Origin: Deltaproteobacteria bacterium
Lineage (GTDB): Bacteria; Desulfobacterota; DSM-4660; Desulfatiglandales; HGW-15
NCBI GenBank assembly: GCA_016930795.1
Contig: JAFGFY010000070.1
Coordinates: 1 to 40,601 of the forward strand
Reading direction: 5' to 3'
Length of the DNA stretch: 40,601 nt
The notes under the pieces were generated by a model. It ran no database searches. It saw only the letters and a list, made by a program, of their open reading frames with translations, and had not been told where the DNA came from. The position numbers were made by a program, and so were the translations under genes. Positions 10,018-20,037 of the stretch are shown one piece after another (position 1 is the stretch's first letter; the number at the start of each line of letters is the position of its first letter).

Positions 10018-10162
10018 CATGGGCTAATAACAAGAGGAGCATCCATCCTCCCATGAATACCTCCGTGGGACATACCCGACACCAAGCTTTTCATCGACAG
10101 TCTCAGAGAAGGTTTCTGTCGGCTCTTCCAACAATCACCCGTAAGAAAAAGGAAGGTAAAGA

Positions 10163-11488
10163 ATGACTGAGCTGAATATAGACCCGCGTCTGCCCCTCAT
10201 TCAAGATGCTGATCTCAGAGATAAACTTGTCCTGGTTCGAGTGGATCATAATGTGGTTAAAAGGGGCGAAATACGAGACCCCTACCGAATCGACTCTACA
10301 TTGGGCACCCTTTATAACATTGTGGAAAGGGGCGGAAGACCCGTTGTAATGACCCATGTAGGGCGCACGCGGGACAAAAAGACAGGGCATATCAAGGCAG
10401 ATGAGAACACATCTGTCGGACCGGTGGTTGAGTATCTTGAACGAAAACTCCACACTGAGTTTGTTGTGCCCCATCTGCAAGTGGACCCTGATTGGGGCAT
10501 CAAAGAAATTGATACCTCTATAAACCTGCATATCAGAGATCTGAGGGCGCACAGGATTGGGGGTATCTATCTGCCAAATACGCGCTGGTTTCAGGGAGAA
10601 GAAGAGACGGGAGAAAAAAGGAACCGGTTTTCTCTTCAGCTGGCCGGTCTGGCAGATGTCTTTGTAAACGATGCCTTTGGGTCTTGGCAACCCCACGTAT
10701 CCACCGTAGACATCACCAATCACCTCCCCAGCTTTGCCGGTTTTCTTCTCCAAAAAGAGCTTCGTAACCTCAAGAAAGTCCTTGAGCCGGAGCGGCCCTT
10801 TGTCGCGGTGGTGGCCGGTGCCAAATATGACACCAAGATCGGGCCGCTCAAGGAAATCTACAAAAAAGTGGACTATCTTGTTTTGGGCGGCCTGATCTAC
10901 AATACGTTTCTGTGTGCCAAGTATGATATTCGAATCAACGGAGTCACAGAGTCGGACATTCTCACTGCCAAGGATCTGGTCAAACAGGACGAAGAGGCCA
11001 AAAAAATCATCGAGCTTCCATTATTGGTGGAATCGGATACCATTGAGGGAAGGATAGAGGGGAAATACAGGACTATAGATATTGAGCATTTCAAACAGAG
11101 GAAAGAGTATGGTTACATTCTGGACGTGGCCCCGGAATCCTTTGATCTCCCCGGCGTCGCTCATGTCATTGATTCGGCTAAGACGATATTTGTCAACGCC
11201 GTCATGGGTCTTACTCCCCACTTCTTTGAAGGCTCCCAAAAACTGGACCGGACAATCGACTCAAATCGTGACGCCCAGAAGTTCTACGGCGGAGGGGATA
11301 CTCTCCAGGAATTCAAGAACCTGAGCCCCGGCCTCTATCTGGCGGCTATGGACAGTGCCCAGTACTATTTCTTTACCGGTGGGGGTACGGTTTTGAAGGC
11401 CATTGAAGAGGGCACACCATACGGACTCGAACCCGTAAAGGCCCTCATGAAAAACGCGGAGTCAAGAGCCTCCGGCATAATCCCATAA
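10163..11488 (+). CDS. Divergent phosphoglycerate kinase family protein
   Basis: PGK-type blocks LVLVRVDHNVV, THVGRT, LPNTRWFQGEEE, DVFVNDAFGSWQPHVS, VAGAKYDTKI, GGGDT, TGGGTVL; SD-like GGAAGG upstream. Confidence 0.85.
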   Translation: MTELNIDPRLPLIQDADLRDKLVLVRVDHNVVKRGEIRDPYRIDSTLGTLYNIVERGGRPVVMTHVGRTRDKKTGHIKADENTSVGPVVEYLERKLHTEFVVPHLQVDPDWGIKEIDTSINLHIRDLRAHRIGGIYLPNTRWFQGEEETGEKRNRFSLQLAGLADVFVNDAFGSWQPHVSTVDITNHLPSFAGFLLQKELRNLKKVLEPERPFVAVVAGAKYDTKIGPLKEIYKKVDYLVLGGLIYNTFLCAKYDIRINGVTESDILTAKDLVKQDEEAKKIIELPLLVESDTIEGRIEGKYRTIDIEHFKQRKEYGYILDVAPESFDLPGVAHVIDSAKTIFVNAVMGLTPHFFEGSQKLDRTIDSNRDAQKFYGGGDTLQEFKNLSPGLYLAAMDSAQYYFFTGGGTVLKAIEEGTPYGLEPVKALMKNAESRASGIIP

Positions 11489-11525
11489 CAGTCAGTTCAT
11501 CCCTGTCTTGTTCATATTCTCCCCC

Positions 11526-12518
11526 TCACCCTCTCTCTGCGATCTCTTCGAGAATTTGCCGGTACAGGCTGTATTTGGAAAAAGAGATATCCGCCCTTGG
11601 TCTGTCGTCCAGACAGGGAAGGTAGCGTCCCTTTTTGAGAATGGGAAGAACGGTGCTCTCAATCGCGCTTCTGAGGGTCATTTCATCCCGCCTCAATGCC
11701 CCTGTATCGATTCCGCCGATCAGGGAGATGTGATCACCGAAATGACGGCGGAGAGCCGCGTACTCCATACTGGCGACTACGATATTACTGATCCATAGGG
11801 TGTTGATCCCGACATCGACCAGAGGACCGAGAAGAGAGGTCACGTCTCCCCCGGTGGTGCAGAAGATGCGAAGGGGGACATCATATTTCTCCAATTCAGA
11901 TATGGTTTTCTTGTACACAGGGATTGCATAGCGTTTGAACATGTCAGGAGAGATGACCGGGCCATGGTTGGAGGCAATGGGCTCATAAAAAGATGCGTAA
12001 TCCACACGAACCTGTGAAAGCACCCGTTCAAGACAGATACAATAGAATTCAGACGTTCGGTTGAGAAGGTCTTGGACCAACCTCGGTTCCAGGATCAGAG
12101 CGCTGCAGGCATCATTAAATGACTTCCAGTCCCCCACGCCAAGCTGTTGCAGAAGACCACCCCCAGAGGCCTCAACGTATAGGACCCGGCCCGCTTCTCT
12201 GAGGCGATCGGCCCGCTCGATAAAATCCTTTTCATACCGGGCAGGGTCATTGACATCATAGTGCCGATCAAAGGCCGATGGGTCGTGAAGCAGGTCGGGC
12301 GCCATCCTGAAAAATGGGGAACTGCGCAAGGTAAGCCCTACAGAATAATGCGTCTCGAGCCCAAAGGTTTCAGCCACGGAGTTGTTCGGAGAAAGCCCTT
12401 CTCTGACCCAACGATCCAGCGTTTCTTCTGCCGGTTCGAGATCATAATAGGGAAAACGGTCGGCACCTTTACCCAGGAGGGTCCCCAAAAAACGTTCCCG
12501 CTCATTCATTGTATCCAT
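11526..12518 (-). CDS. Uroporphyrinogen decarboxylase (URO-D) family protein
   Basis: MNERERFLGTLLGKGADRFPYYD, HGPVISPDMFKRY, GGIDTGAL: URO-D/methyltransferase-A-like pattern. Confidence 0.8.
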   Translation of the reverse strand: MDTMNERERFLGTLLGKGADRFPYYDLEPAEETLDRWVREGLSPNNSVAETFGLETHYSVGLTLRSSPFFRMAPDLLHDPSAFDRHYDVNDPARYEKDFIERADRLREAGRVLYVEASGGGLLQQLGVGDWKSFNDACSALILEPRLVQDLLNRTSEFYCICLERVLSQVRVDYASFYEPIASNHGPVISPDMFKRYAIPVYKKTISELEKYDVPLRIFCTTGGDVTSLLGPLVDVGINTLWISNIVVASMEYAALRRHFGDHISLIGGIDTGALRRDEMTLRSAIESTVLPILKKGRYLPCLDDRPRADISFSKYSLYRQILEEIAERG

Positions 12519-12632
12519 TCTTATCTCCCTCTATTATACGTCACTTCATGACGCTTCATCTGGCCTCAAACGCCCTTTCAGGTTATTCTAGTTAATGAGT
12601 ACCCTCACTGTAAAACCGATTCGAATCCAGGA

Positions 12633-12826
12633 AGGGTCATGGTGTCTTTTCGGAGTGACTGTTGGGAGGCCTTCGTCATTTCAGGATGTTAGAGAGTGGG
12701 GGACCCCCTGGCTTCCCGCTTCGTAGAAGCGGGAAGAACAGCGGAGGGGGAAGGTTTCACCCGACTCTAATATCCTGAAATGACCAGGCCGTGAGACTCG
12801 GAATCGGAGAAAAGATACCATGACCC
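12633..12826. repeat. ~194-bp long imperfect palindrome with internal perfect hairpin
   Basis: Left AGGGTCATGGTGTCTTTTC...GTCATTTCAGGATGTTAGAGAGT pairs with right ACTCTAATATCCTGAAATGAC...GAAAAGATACCATGACCCT. Centre CTTCCCGCTTC-GTA-GAAGCGGGAAG (12712-12736). Confidence 0.75.
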
Positions 12827-12883
12827 TATGCCTTTACAATTACTTCTGAGCCTCCGCTAACGGGGAGATCTCTGGGATCATCC

Positions 12884-14470
12884 CTATCGATACTGCTTGG
12901 GGTCTATATGATACTTCTTGACTTTGTATCCGAAAATGCGTTCCGTCGTCTCCAGATCCTTTGCCGCTCGCCTCATGTTCCCCCTGCGGCTCTTTAGCGC
13001 GTCAATAAGCAGCTCTTTCTCAAAGCGCTCAACTGCTTCAGTTAAAGACCGGGACTGGAGTGTTCCTGTCTCCTCGGCTGTTTGAAGAGTGGGGGGCAAG
13101 TGATAGCTGTGAATCACCTGGTCATCACACAGCAAAACCGCCCGCTCCATACAGTTTTCCAGTTCTCTGACATTTCCCGGCCAGTGATATTGCGTAAGGG
13201 CGTCAATAGCCGGAGTGGAAATCCTCTTTATATCTTTGCCGTATTCATTGGCATATTTCTCAAGAAAATAGTCGGCCAAAAGGAGAATGTCGGCCTCCCT
13301 CTCCCTTAACGCGGGCAGATAAATCGGGTACACGTTCAGGCGGTAAAAAAGATCTTCACGGAAAGTCCCCTCTTCAACAGCCCCTGAAAGGTCCTTATTG
13401 GTCGCGGCGATCAGACGCACATTGACCTGAATGGTCTTTGTCCCCCCAAGCCTTTCCAGTTCCTTCTCCTGCAAGACCCGAAGCAATTTCCCCTGACTCT
13501 CCAGAGCAAGTGATCCAATTTCATCAAGGAAAATCGTCCCTCCGTTAGCCCGCTCGAATTTGCCCTCTTTTTGTCGATCTGCCCCGGTAAAGGCACCCCT
13601 CTCATGCCCAAAGAGTTCCGCCTCAACAAGGTTGGAGGGGAGCGCGGCACAATTGACCTTTACAAAAGGTTTCTCCAAACGCAGGCTGTTGTAATGAATG
13701 GCATTAGCCGCGAGTTCCTTTCCCGTCCCGCTCTCCCCCAACAGGAGCACGTTGGCATTACTTTTTGCTACTTGGGTAATCAGATAAAAAACCTCCTGCA
13801 TCTTTCTGCTGTTGCCGATAATGTTGGTGAAGCTGTATTTTTTACCAAGTTCCTGTCGAAGCCTCAGGTTTTCGCCCCTTTGTTCCTCTCTCTCACTGTT
13901 GATTTTTTCCAGCAATGCCACCTTCTGGGCGATCAGACCGCTGATGATCGTGAGCAGCCTGACGTCATCCTCCAAAGGAGAGGCGGCTTCGAAGACCCGA
14001 TCCGCGCTGAGCGTCCCGATGACCCTTCCCCCCTCTTTTATGGGGACACAGATGAATGAGATCTTCGATTTGTCCAATTGTCCTCTGATTCCGGTCCTGT
14101 CAAGAAAGAGCGGTTCATCCTCGATATGGGGGATAGCCATGGGCCGCCCTGATTCTATAACTCGGCCTGTGATCCCCTCCCCCAACTTGTAGCGTCCCTT
14201 GGTCTTTGTCTTGGATGACATTCCGTGGGCCACCTCAATATGGATTTCAGCGGTCTCAGGGTTAAGGAGGGTGATGGAACCACGGTTCATGCCCAGATAT
14301 TCGGACAACAGGTCTAGGACCCTATAAAGGGCCTTTCTCAAATCTAGAGTGCCATGAATGGCCCTCGTGATTTCATAGAGACACCCGATCTCGTCGGGTT
14401 TGGGGCTGGGGATTTTGGCAGGCATTGTACAACGTCCTTTTATCTTCGGTATCAGTTCTAAATCATACAT
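12884..14470 (-). CDS. Sigma54-dependent transcriptional activator (GAF - AAA+ - Fis HTH, NifA-like)
   Basis: [25 protein letters not shown]-terminal [22 protein letters not shown]. Confidence 0.95.
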   Translation of the reverse strand: MYDLELIPKIKGRCTMPAKIPSPKPDEIGCLYEITRAIHGTLDLRKALYRVLDLLSEYLGMNRGSITLLNPETAEIHIEVAHGMSSKTKTKGRYKLGEGITGRVIESGRPMAIPHIEDEPLFLDRTGIRGQLDKSKISFICVPIKEGGRVIGTLSADRVFEAASPLEDDVRLLTIISGLIAQKVALLEKINSEREEQRGENLRLRQELGKKYSFTNIIGNSRKMQEVFYLITQVAKSNANVLLLGESGTGKELAANAIHYNSLRLEKPFVKVNCAALPSNLVEAELFGHERGAFTGADRQKEGKFERANGGTIFLDEIGSLALESQGKLLRVLQEKELERLGGTKTIQVNVRLIAATNKDLSGAVEEGTFREDLFYRLNVYPIYLPALREREADILLLADYFLEKYANEYGKDIKRISTPAIDALTQYHWPGNVRELENCMERAVLLCDDQVIHSYHLPPTLQTAEETGTLQSRSLTEAVERFEKELLIDALKSRRGNMRRAAKDLETTERIFGYKVKKYHIDPKQYR

Positions 14471-14696
14471 TTATGATGGCAGTTGACCGCAAAGATACCA
14501 AAATGTAGCTTAATGAACAAGTCTTAAAAATGGATCACCCCAAATGAGTTCGTCCACTGCCAATATCTCAACACAGAATCAGGACTCTCGCCCTTCCCCT
14601 CTCCATCACACCCTTTAGCTTCCAATCATTTCTAGATCTTTTCGGAATAACTGGTATCGGGAAGTTCTTTCTCATTGAATAGTCGTTTGATGACGC

Positions 14697-15995
14697 CTAT
14701 TTGAGCATCATACTCGGCAACCACAAGCTGATTTGGGGAAATGCGACGATGACAGCGAGAAACAAGATTTCAAAAAGCAGGAATGGAATAACACCGCGTA
14801 TGATATCGATGGTGGGGATGTTAAAGATGGTTTTCACGGCAAAGAGATCGGTCCCCATGGGCGGTGTGATGAGGCCGATCTGGGTATTTACGAGAAATAC
14901 AACGCCGAACCATATAGGATCAAATCCCAGGCTGGTGATCAGAGGGACGAAAATGGGGATGGTCAATAGCGTGATGGTAATCGGATCGATAATACAGCCC
15001 AAGAAGAGTAGAATAAGATTAATGACCACAATGACCTGCCAACGAGAAATGGATTCTGATTGCACTAGAGTCAGCAGACTCTCCGCCACGTTGGTACTGG
15101 CCATGACATAGGTAAAAAAGGAAGCGCCTATGACAATAAACAGGATCAGGGCGTTAACTGTCGCGGCATCCATGAGCGCGTCGCGCAACCCTTTCCATCT
15201 CAAACCGTAAACCGTCACTCCCAGGATTAAGACCAAAAAACTGCCGACACCCGCTGTTTCCGTCGGTGTTGCGATGCCGAAATAAATTGATCCTAGAATG
15301 CAAATCATGACTAGGGTGACTCCCCAAATGCCCTTGAGGGAGGTAAAACGCTCTTTCCAGGGAACCGAATAGGTCTTTGGGGCAAGGTGGGGCCTCATAT
15401 AGCACAGCACAACGGCCGGGACGGCTAGAAAAGCGACGAGAAGGATACCGGGGATGATACCGGCGATGAACAACTGCCCCAGGGATACATTGGTTAGAAC
15501 AGCATAGATGATCATCGTGGCGCTGGGCGGGATCAAGGGGCCGAGAACGCCGCCTGCCAGCAGGGCACCCAGGCTGAACCCCCGATCGTAGCCTTGCTTT
15601 TCAAATTCAGGTACGGCGACTTTACCGACCACGACAATAGCGGCCGCGCTGGTGCCTAATGTGGCTGCCAGCATGGCCTCGCCGACGACACCGGCGACTA
15701 CCATGCCGCCGCGTAACCGGGAGAGCCAGTTGGCTGCGGCACGGAAGAGATCCTTGCCCATTCCCGATTCAGCGATAATGGATCCTAATAGAACGAACAG
15801 AGGGAGGGGCGTCCAACCCAAATTGAACAGGGTGCTGAATGGGGAAATGCCGGCTTTGTATAGGGTGCTGGGGCCGTAGAAGATGAGGGCCGTAACTATG
15901 GCGGTAAAACCGAGGGAGTAGGCGATCGGCACGCCGATCATCATGAGGATAAATAGACCGAGAATGCAAATAAGACTGACAATAGCCGGATCCAT
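14697..15995 (-). CDS. TRAP transporter large permease (DctM type)
   Basis: Multi-TM DctM-like sequence: GVPIAYSLGF, GPLIPPSATMIIYAV, NTQIGLITPPMGTDLF. Confidence 0.93.
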   Translation of the reverse strand: MDPAIVSLICILGLFILMMIGVPIAYSLGFTAIVTALIFYGPSTLYKAGISPFSTLFNLGWTPLPLFVLLGSIIAESGMGKDLFRAAANWLSRLRGGMVVAGVVGEAMLAATLGTSAAAIVVVGKVAVPEFEKQGYDRGFSLGALLAGGVLGPLIPPSATMIIYAVLTNVSLGQLFIAGIIPGILLVAFLAVPAVVLCYMRPHLAPKTYSVPWKERFTSLKGIWGVTLVMICILGSIYFGIATPTETAGVGSFLVLILGVTVYGLRWKGLRDALMDAATVNALILFIVIGASFFTYVMASTNVAESLLTLVQSESISRWQVIVVINLILLFLGCIIDPITITLLTIPIFVPLITSLGFDPIWFGVVFLVNTQIGLITPPMGTDLFAVKTIFNIPTIDIIRGVIPFLLFEILFLAVIVAFPQISLWLPSMMLK

Positions 15996-16029
15996 TTCTC
16001 GTCATTCCCTTTGTCCACTTAGGCTGGAC

Positions 16030-16554
16030 TCACGATCTCCTCGTGATAGGATGGATTATATTCTTTATGCCCTGGATCAACTGTGAGACCAGCACGAGAC
16101 AAAGCAAGGCCGTGCCGATGGGAACCATCATCTTTACAGGGAATAGAGGTTCTTCCCAACTGGATTGACTGGTTTCCCAGATAATCATGGAATAGATGGC
16201 GTTGTCCCAGCTTTTCCAACAAATGATCCCCACATAAAAGAGCGCCATGATCGGTGTGAAGATATTGACCAGAATGTCCTCCAAACGGGGCGAGAGACGT
16301 CCCGCAATGAAATCCACCCGTAGATGCCGTCTCTGTCTTTGGAGACCGGCCACGGCAAAGACCACACAGGCCAAAAGCAACATGGTGCTCAGTTCGTATG
16401 AGTAGGGTTCCGGATTATTGAAGATATACCGGCGCCCAACGCCGTAGGTACTTAGCAAGGACATAATCAGTATGAGTATTCCGCTAAAAAGTAATCCCCA
16501 CTCGCTGATTCGTGTAATCGCCCTTTCGATTGTCAAAAAGATTTTTTTCATCAT
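16030..16554 (-). CDS. TRAP transporter small permease (DctQ type)
   Basis: 4-TM protein, RRHLRVDFIAGRLSPR motif, between DctM- and DctP-like genes. Confidence 0.9.
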   Translation of the reverse strand: MMKKIFLTIERAITRISEWGLLFSGILILIMSLLSTYGVGRRYIFNNPEPYSYELSTMLLLACVVFAVAGLQRQRRHLRVDFIAGRLSPRLEDILVNIFTPIMALFYVGIICWKSWDNAIYSMIIWETSQSSWEEPLFPVKMMVPIGTALLCLVLVSQLIQGIKNIIHPITRRS

Positions 16555-16622
16555 GCGTTTGCCTGCCTGCCAGCCACAGCCTTGGCCTCGGCTGTTCCGT
16601 ATATAAGTTCCAGAAAACCACG

Positions 16623-17675
16623 CTATTTATATTCATATCTAGCGTTCGCCGCTTGGGCAGCTTTTTTCACTGCGGCAGCAAATTCCGGCCCCATATCTTC
16701 ATAGAGCTTGTCGCAATATGGTCTAACCATATCGGCCCAGCGGTCCCGCTCCTCCTTGGACAGGTGATAGACATCGATTCCCATTTGCCTCAAAGTAACC
16801 GTGTTCTCTTCGGCAACATTGACGAAGAAATTGTTGCTCTCGATCTGCTGTTGTTTCCCTATATTGACAATGCTCTCTTGAAGATCTCCAGGCATTTTCT
16901 TGTACATATCCAAATTGACGGCAATGATCATGGCGGCCGGGATCAGATACCCCCGGGTCACATATTGGGCGACCTCATTCATTTTGAACATGATCATCAT
17001 GGGTGAGGACTGCATGGACGCGTTTACAACCCCTTTTTGCAGGGCTTGATACCCCTCCGAGAAAGGCATGGCCACCGGCGCGCCCCCCATGTACTCAATA
17101 AATTTGGCTGACTGGGGAGAAACAGACTGGACCAGCAGGCCTTTCCAGTCCGAGGCTGTTTTGATCGGTTTCGTGCTGATGACGTCCAGGGCCAGGCAGG
17201 TAAAGGATAGGATCGCTTTGGAGTTGAATTTCTTCTCCATAATCTCACTATAGAGCGGCATCAGCTCGACCTGAAGGGCGGCATCGGCTTCGGCGTTGTT
17301 GGCTAAGAAGGGAAGCTCCGCCGCGGCAAACCTGCGGTCCATGCTGGCAAACAGACCGATGGGAAAACCCGCCATTTCGACGGCGCCGGTCCGCAAGGCA
17401 TCCATACTCTCACCGATCTTTACCAGGGATTCACTGGGATGCACCTCTATTACATAACTCCCTCCAGCGCGTTGATTGAACTTGTCCGCAAAGGTCTCGA
17501 GTTGCACCGTTAGCGGATCCATAGGCGGCCAAGGACCAGCCAGACGCAGGACTTTGGTTTTAGCGGACTTGGCCCAAACAGCGGGTGTATTGATAAAAAA
17601 CAAGACCGCAATGATGGAGAATATAAGCATTAATACCTTTTTCATGTTTTCCCCTTTCGATTTATTCGACTTCAC
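16623..17675 (-). CDS. TRAP transporter periplasmic solute-binding protein (DctP family)
   Basis: Signal peptide; LETFADKFNQRAGGSYVIEVHPSESL and VVNASMQSS blocks. Confidence 0.9.
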   Translation of the reverse strand: MKSNKSKGENMKKVLMLIFSIIAVLFFINTPAVWAKSAKTKVLRLAGPWPPMDPLTVQLETFADKFNQRAGGSYVIEVHPSESLVKIGESMDALRTGAVEMAGFPIGLFASMDRRFAAAELPFLANNAEADAALQVELMPLYSEIMEKKFNSKAILSFTCLALDVISTKPIKTASDWKGLLVQSVSPQSAKFIEYMGGAPVAMPFSEGYQALQKGVVNASMQSSPMMIMFKMNEVAQYVTRGYLIPAAMIIAVNLDMYKKMPGDLQESIVNIGKQQQIESNNFFVNVAEENTVTLRQMGIDVYHLSKEERDRWADMVRPYCDKLYEDMGPEFAAAVKKAAQAANARYEYK

Positions 17676-18166
17676 CAGTACACCGACGGCTTAAGGCACC
17701 GTTATGAAATAATACATCTGACAACCTGTCGTCAAGACAAGGATTATTTCAACACGATACATATGATGGAATCCGGAGGGCCAGTCGGAAAGACGATTAC
17801 TGAGAATTCGGCGGGTTACGGATGCGTTCGGATCCGTATATTGGAAAAGACAAAGCTTACTTCCAATAATCGAAAGGAAAGCCAACGGCTTTTTTGGTGG
17901 AATATCAAAAGGATTTTCGTCTTTGTGGTATGATTCAGAACTCGCGGCTTTAGTAGCATAATACTCTTTTATCAAAGGCTTGGCTGTAAGTGTGAGTTCC
18001 AGAAGGTGAATCATGTGAACACTGTAGGATGAGGCGTATCCTATGCCTTTGATCCATATAAACTGAAAAACATCCCAAAAATCTTTAGATCTGAGTAGGA
18101 TTTGGAAATGACTCAAGGTAATCCAAAGGCATCACTATCAATGCTCATAATGGGTTTTCTTTGTAG

Positions 18167-18231
18167 TGCTAACAGTCGAGCTAAGCCGGTTGCGGAGCAG
18201 GTCGGCTTGAGTGATTTGTTCGGCGTTAGGC
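18167..18231 (-). other. attC-like integron recombination site downstream of the antiporter gene
   Basis: Minus strand: GCCTAAC GCCGAACAAATCACTCAAGCCGACCTGCTCCGCAACCGGCTTAGCTCGACT GTTAGCA. RYYYAAC-type R'' box, GTTRR-type R' core, L''/L' AAGCCG/CGGCTT. The antiporter TAA lies within GCCTAAC. Confidence 0.6.
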
Positions 18232-19392
18232 GGTTTCCTTTACCCGCCGGAGTGCCAGTCGCGTCATCGGTGGCCCCACGATTTCGAACACTACGGTGGA
18301 AGCCAGTACGACCGATAACAACACTTCTGCGCGCTCGGGGAACTGCTGGGCGGCAACGAGCGCCATACCCACGGCGACGCCTGCCTGGGGCAACAATGCA
18401 ACGCCCATCCAACGGCCCGTACCCTCCGGCATGGCTCGCCACCGTGCGCAGACAGAGGCGCCCAGCAGGCGTCCGGCGACCCGAGAGACGACATATGTAG
18501 CGCCTAGCCACCCTACTGCCGCCAATGCTTCCAGTTCCAGCGCCGCTCCAGCGAGCAGGAAGAAGACGAGCATGAACGGCCACTGGATGTGCTCGATAGC
18601 GTGGAACGGCCGATCGTGGTGCTTGGCCAGATTGGCCACCGCAGTGCCCATGACCACGGCGGCAAGCAGGAAAGACACCTCAAGCCAGCGGGCTGCGCCC
18701 AGGCATAAGAAGACGAGCCCCAGCGCCTCGGCCACGGTCGGGTCGCCGGGCGAGATTCGGCCGGTGGTGTAGGCCGCCGGGATGCCCAAGAGCACTCCAA
18801 CGAACAATGCACCGCCGATATTCCACGCCCCGTGGGTCAGCGCGTTCATCCCGTCACCGCCATCAAGCATCGCCGCCGCAGCCAACAGCAGACTGAACGT
18901 GAGTACCCCCCAGGCGTCGTCCACCGCCACCACACCTAAGAGGGTCTCGGTGAACGGCCCCTCGGCGCCGCTTTCTCGCACAACATCGGTCGTAGTCGCC
19001 GGTGCTGTTGCTGTCGCCAAGCCGCACAGCAGTAACGAGAGACCGAGGTCGTCGGTCAGGAGCCAAACGGCGGCGAACACCAACGCGGCGGTCATGCCGA
19101 CAACCGCGAGTGACAAGGCTAGGACGTCAGTCCCGTGGCGTTTCAGAGTCATGCGGGTCAGGTGGCCCCCCAGCAGGAACCCGACCATGGTCAGGGCGAC
19201 TTGGGAAACGACGGTAAACCACTCCGTTCCGGCAGGGTCTAGCCAACCCAGCAGTGACGGGCCGAGGGCCACGCCGGTGATGATTAACAGCGTCACCCGG
19301 GGAATCGGTGTGTGCCGGCCCAGCGATTCCGCTGCCAGGCCGACCAGGAAAATAATTCCCAAAAGGAGTAGCATCGAGGTCGTGGAAGTCAT
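18226..19392 (-). CDS. Cation/proton antiporter, CPA2-like
   Basis: ~10+ hydrophobic segments; PRVTLLIITGVALGPSLLGWLD N-terminal pattern; visibly higher GC than flanking genes. Confidence 0.85.
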   Translation of the reverse strand: MTSTTSMLLLLGIIFLVGLAAESLGRHTPIPRVTLLIITGVALGPSLLGWLDPAGTEWFTVVSQVALTMVGFLLGGHLTRMTLKRHGTDVLALSLAVVGMTAALVFAAVWLLTDDLGLSLLLCGLATATAPATTTDVVRESGAEGPFTETLLGVVAVDDAWGVLTFSLLLAAAAMLDGGDGMNALTHGAWNIGGALFVGVLLGIPAAYTTGRISPGDPTVAEALGLVFLCLGAARWLEVSFLLAAVVMGTAVANLAKHHDRPFHAIEHIQWPFMLVFFLLAGAALELEALAAVGWLGATYVVSRVAGRLLGASVCARWRAMPEGTGRWMGVALLPQAGVAVGMALVAAQQFPERAEVLLSVVLASTVVFEIVGPPMTRLALRRVKETA

Positions 19393-19515
19393 AGGTACTC
19401 CTGAGGCCAGATGGTTATATGACGGTGCCGGCGCGGTGCCATCATCCCGCTCATCGTGCTCCCATGGGCCAAGCTATCTTCGGCCCTAGTCGTCTTTGTT
19501 ACCGGCTAATGCGAA

Positions 19516-19678
19516 GTTGAGTCGCTGGAGACGAGCCGTCGGAGCTTTAGCTCCGTAAGGCAAGAAGCCAGTCGATCTCGAATGACTGGTTGGAGCCGCC
19601 TGCGGCGACAACCAGGAATTGAGAGCGAAGGCTCAACTCCGCGTTGGCGGTTTCCGCGTAGCGGAAACCGCCAATGCG
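19516..19678. repeat. Cluster of nested hairpins between the antiporter and TA genes
   Basis: Outer GTTGAG (19516-) / CTCAAC (-19637). Inner GGAGCT-TT-AGCTCC (19541-19554), CTGGTTG-GA-GCCGC-CT-GCGGC-GA-CAACCAG (19586-19615). Adjacent CGCGTTGGCGGTTTCCGC-GTA-GCGGAAACCGCCAATGCG. Confidence 0.65.
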
Positions 19679-19740
19679 ATGACTCACCGGTGTGAGTGGA
19701 GTGCCAGCGGAACTCACATCCGGTGCATTCAGTTGTTGGC
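19670..19740 (-). other. Second attC-like hairpin overlapping the antitoxin stop codon (weaker)
   Basis: Outer GCCAAT/GTTGGC, symmetric 9-nt spacers, 13-bp stem CACCGGTGTGAGT / ACTCACA(T)CCGGTG with one bulged base, 14-nt loop. The R'-side core reads ATTGGC rather than GTTGGC. Confidence 0.35.
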
Positions 19741-20037
19741 CGCCTCTTCCGCGTGGAGGGCATCAAGGACTGCAGTTGGGTTCCTGGATGCGACACGCAG
19801 CAATGCCTTGGCTGGACCCTCTGGTTTTCTTCTCCCTTGTTCCCAATTTTGTAGAGTTCGAACGCTCACTCCTATCATGAGGGCGAATTCGTCCTGGGAG
19901 ACTTTGAGCTTTTTACGCACGGTCTTGATTTCGGGCGGTTTGATTTCATAAACACGGCTCGGCTTCCTATGCCCAGTCTTGATCTCCCCAGCTTCCTTGA
20001 CGCTGGCGAGCAGTTTTTCGAAATGCTTTTTCTTCAT
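19729..20037 (-). CDS. HTH antitoxin (HigA/NadS-like)
   Basis: VRKKLKVSQDEFALMIGVSVRTLQNWEQGRRKPEGPAKALLRV Xre-type HTH; ATGA overlap with the toxin gene. Confidence 0.9.
   Translation of the reverse strand: MKKKHFEKLLASVKEAGEIKTGHRKPSRVYEIKPPEIKTVRKKLKVSQDEFALMIGVSVRTLQNWEQGRRKPEGPAKALLRVASRNPTAVLDALHAEEAANN

Noticed and set aside
17700-17735. Imperfect palindrome TGACGACAGGTTGTCA upstream of the TRAP dctP-like gene as a regulator site
   Set aside because: Only about 12/16 symmetric and no clear -24/-12 promoter found; insufficient to call.
17691-18116. 141-aa minus ORF downstream of the island edge
   Set aside because: No convincing RBS, domain or protein-like pattern; cannot be told from non-coding sequence or a decayed gene.
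18113-18583. 156-aa minus ORF ending ...NKSLKPTCSATGLARLL...
   Set aside because: Overlaps the antiporter in another frame; its C-terminus is translation of the attC-like site, not a protein.
18296-19489. Long plus-strand ORFs (158 aa, 235 aa) opposite the antiporter
   Set aside because: High-GC antisense frames, Ser/Thr/Pro/Arg-rich with no family features; the minus-strand antiporter explains the region.
19516-19637. GTTGAGT...GCTCAAC pair as an attC site
   Set aside because: Box order is GTT...AAC on both strands, opposite to the AAC...GTT order of attC.
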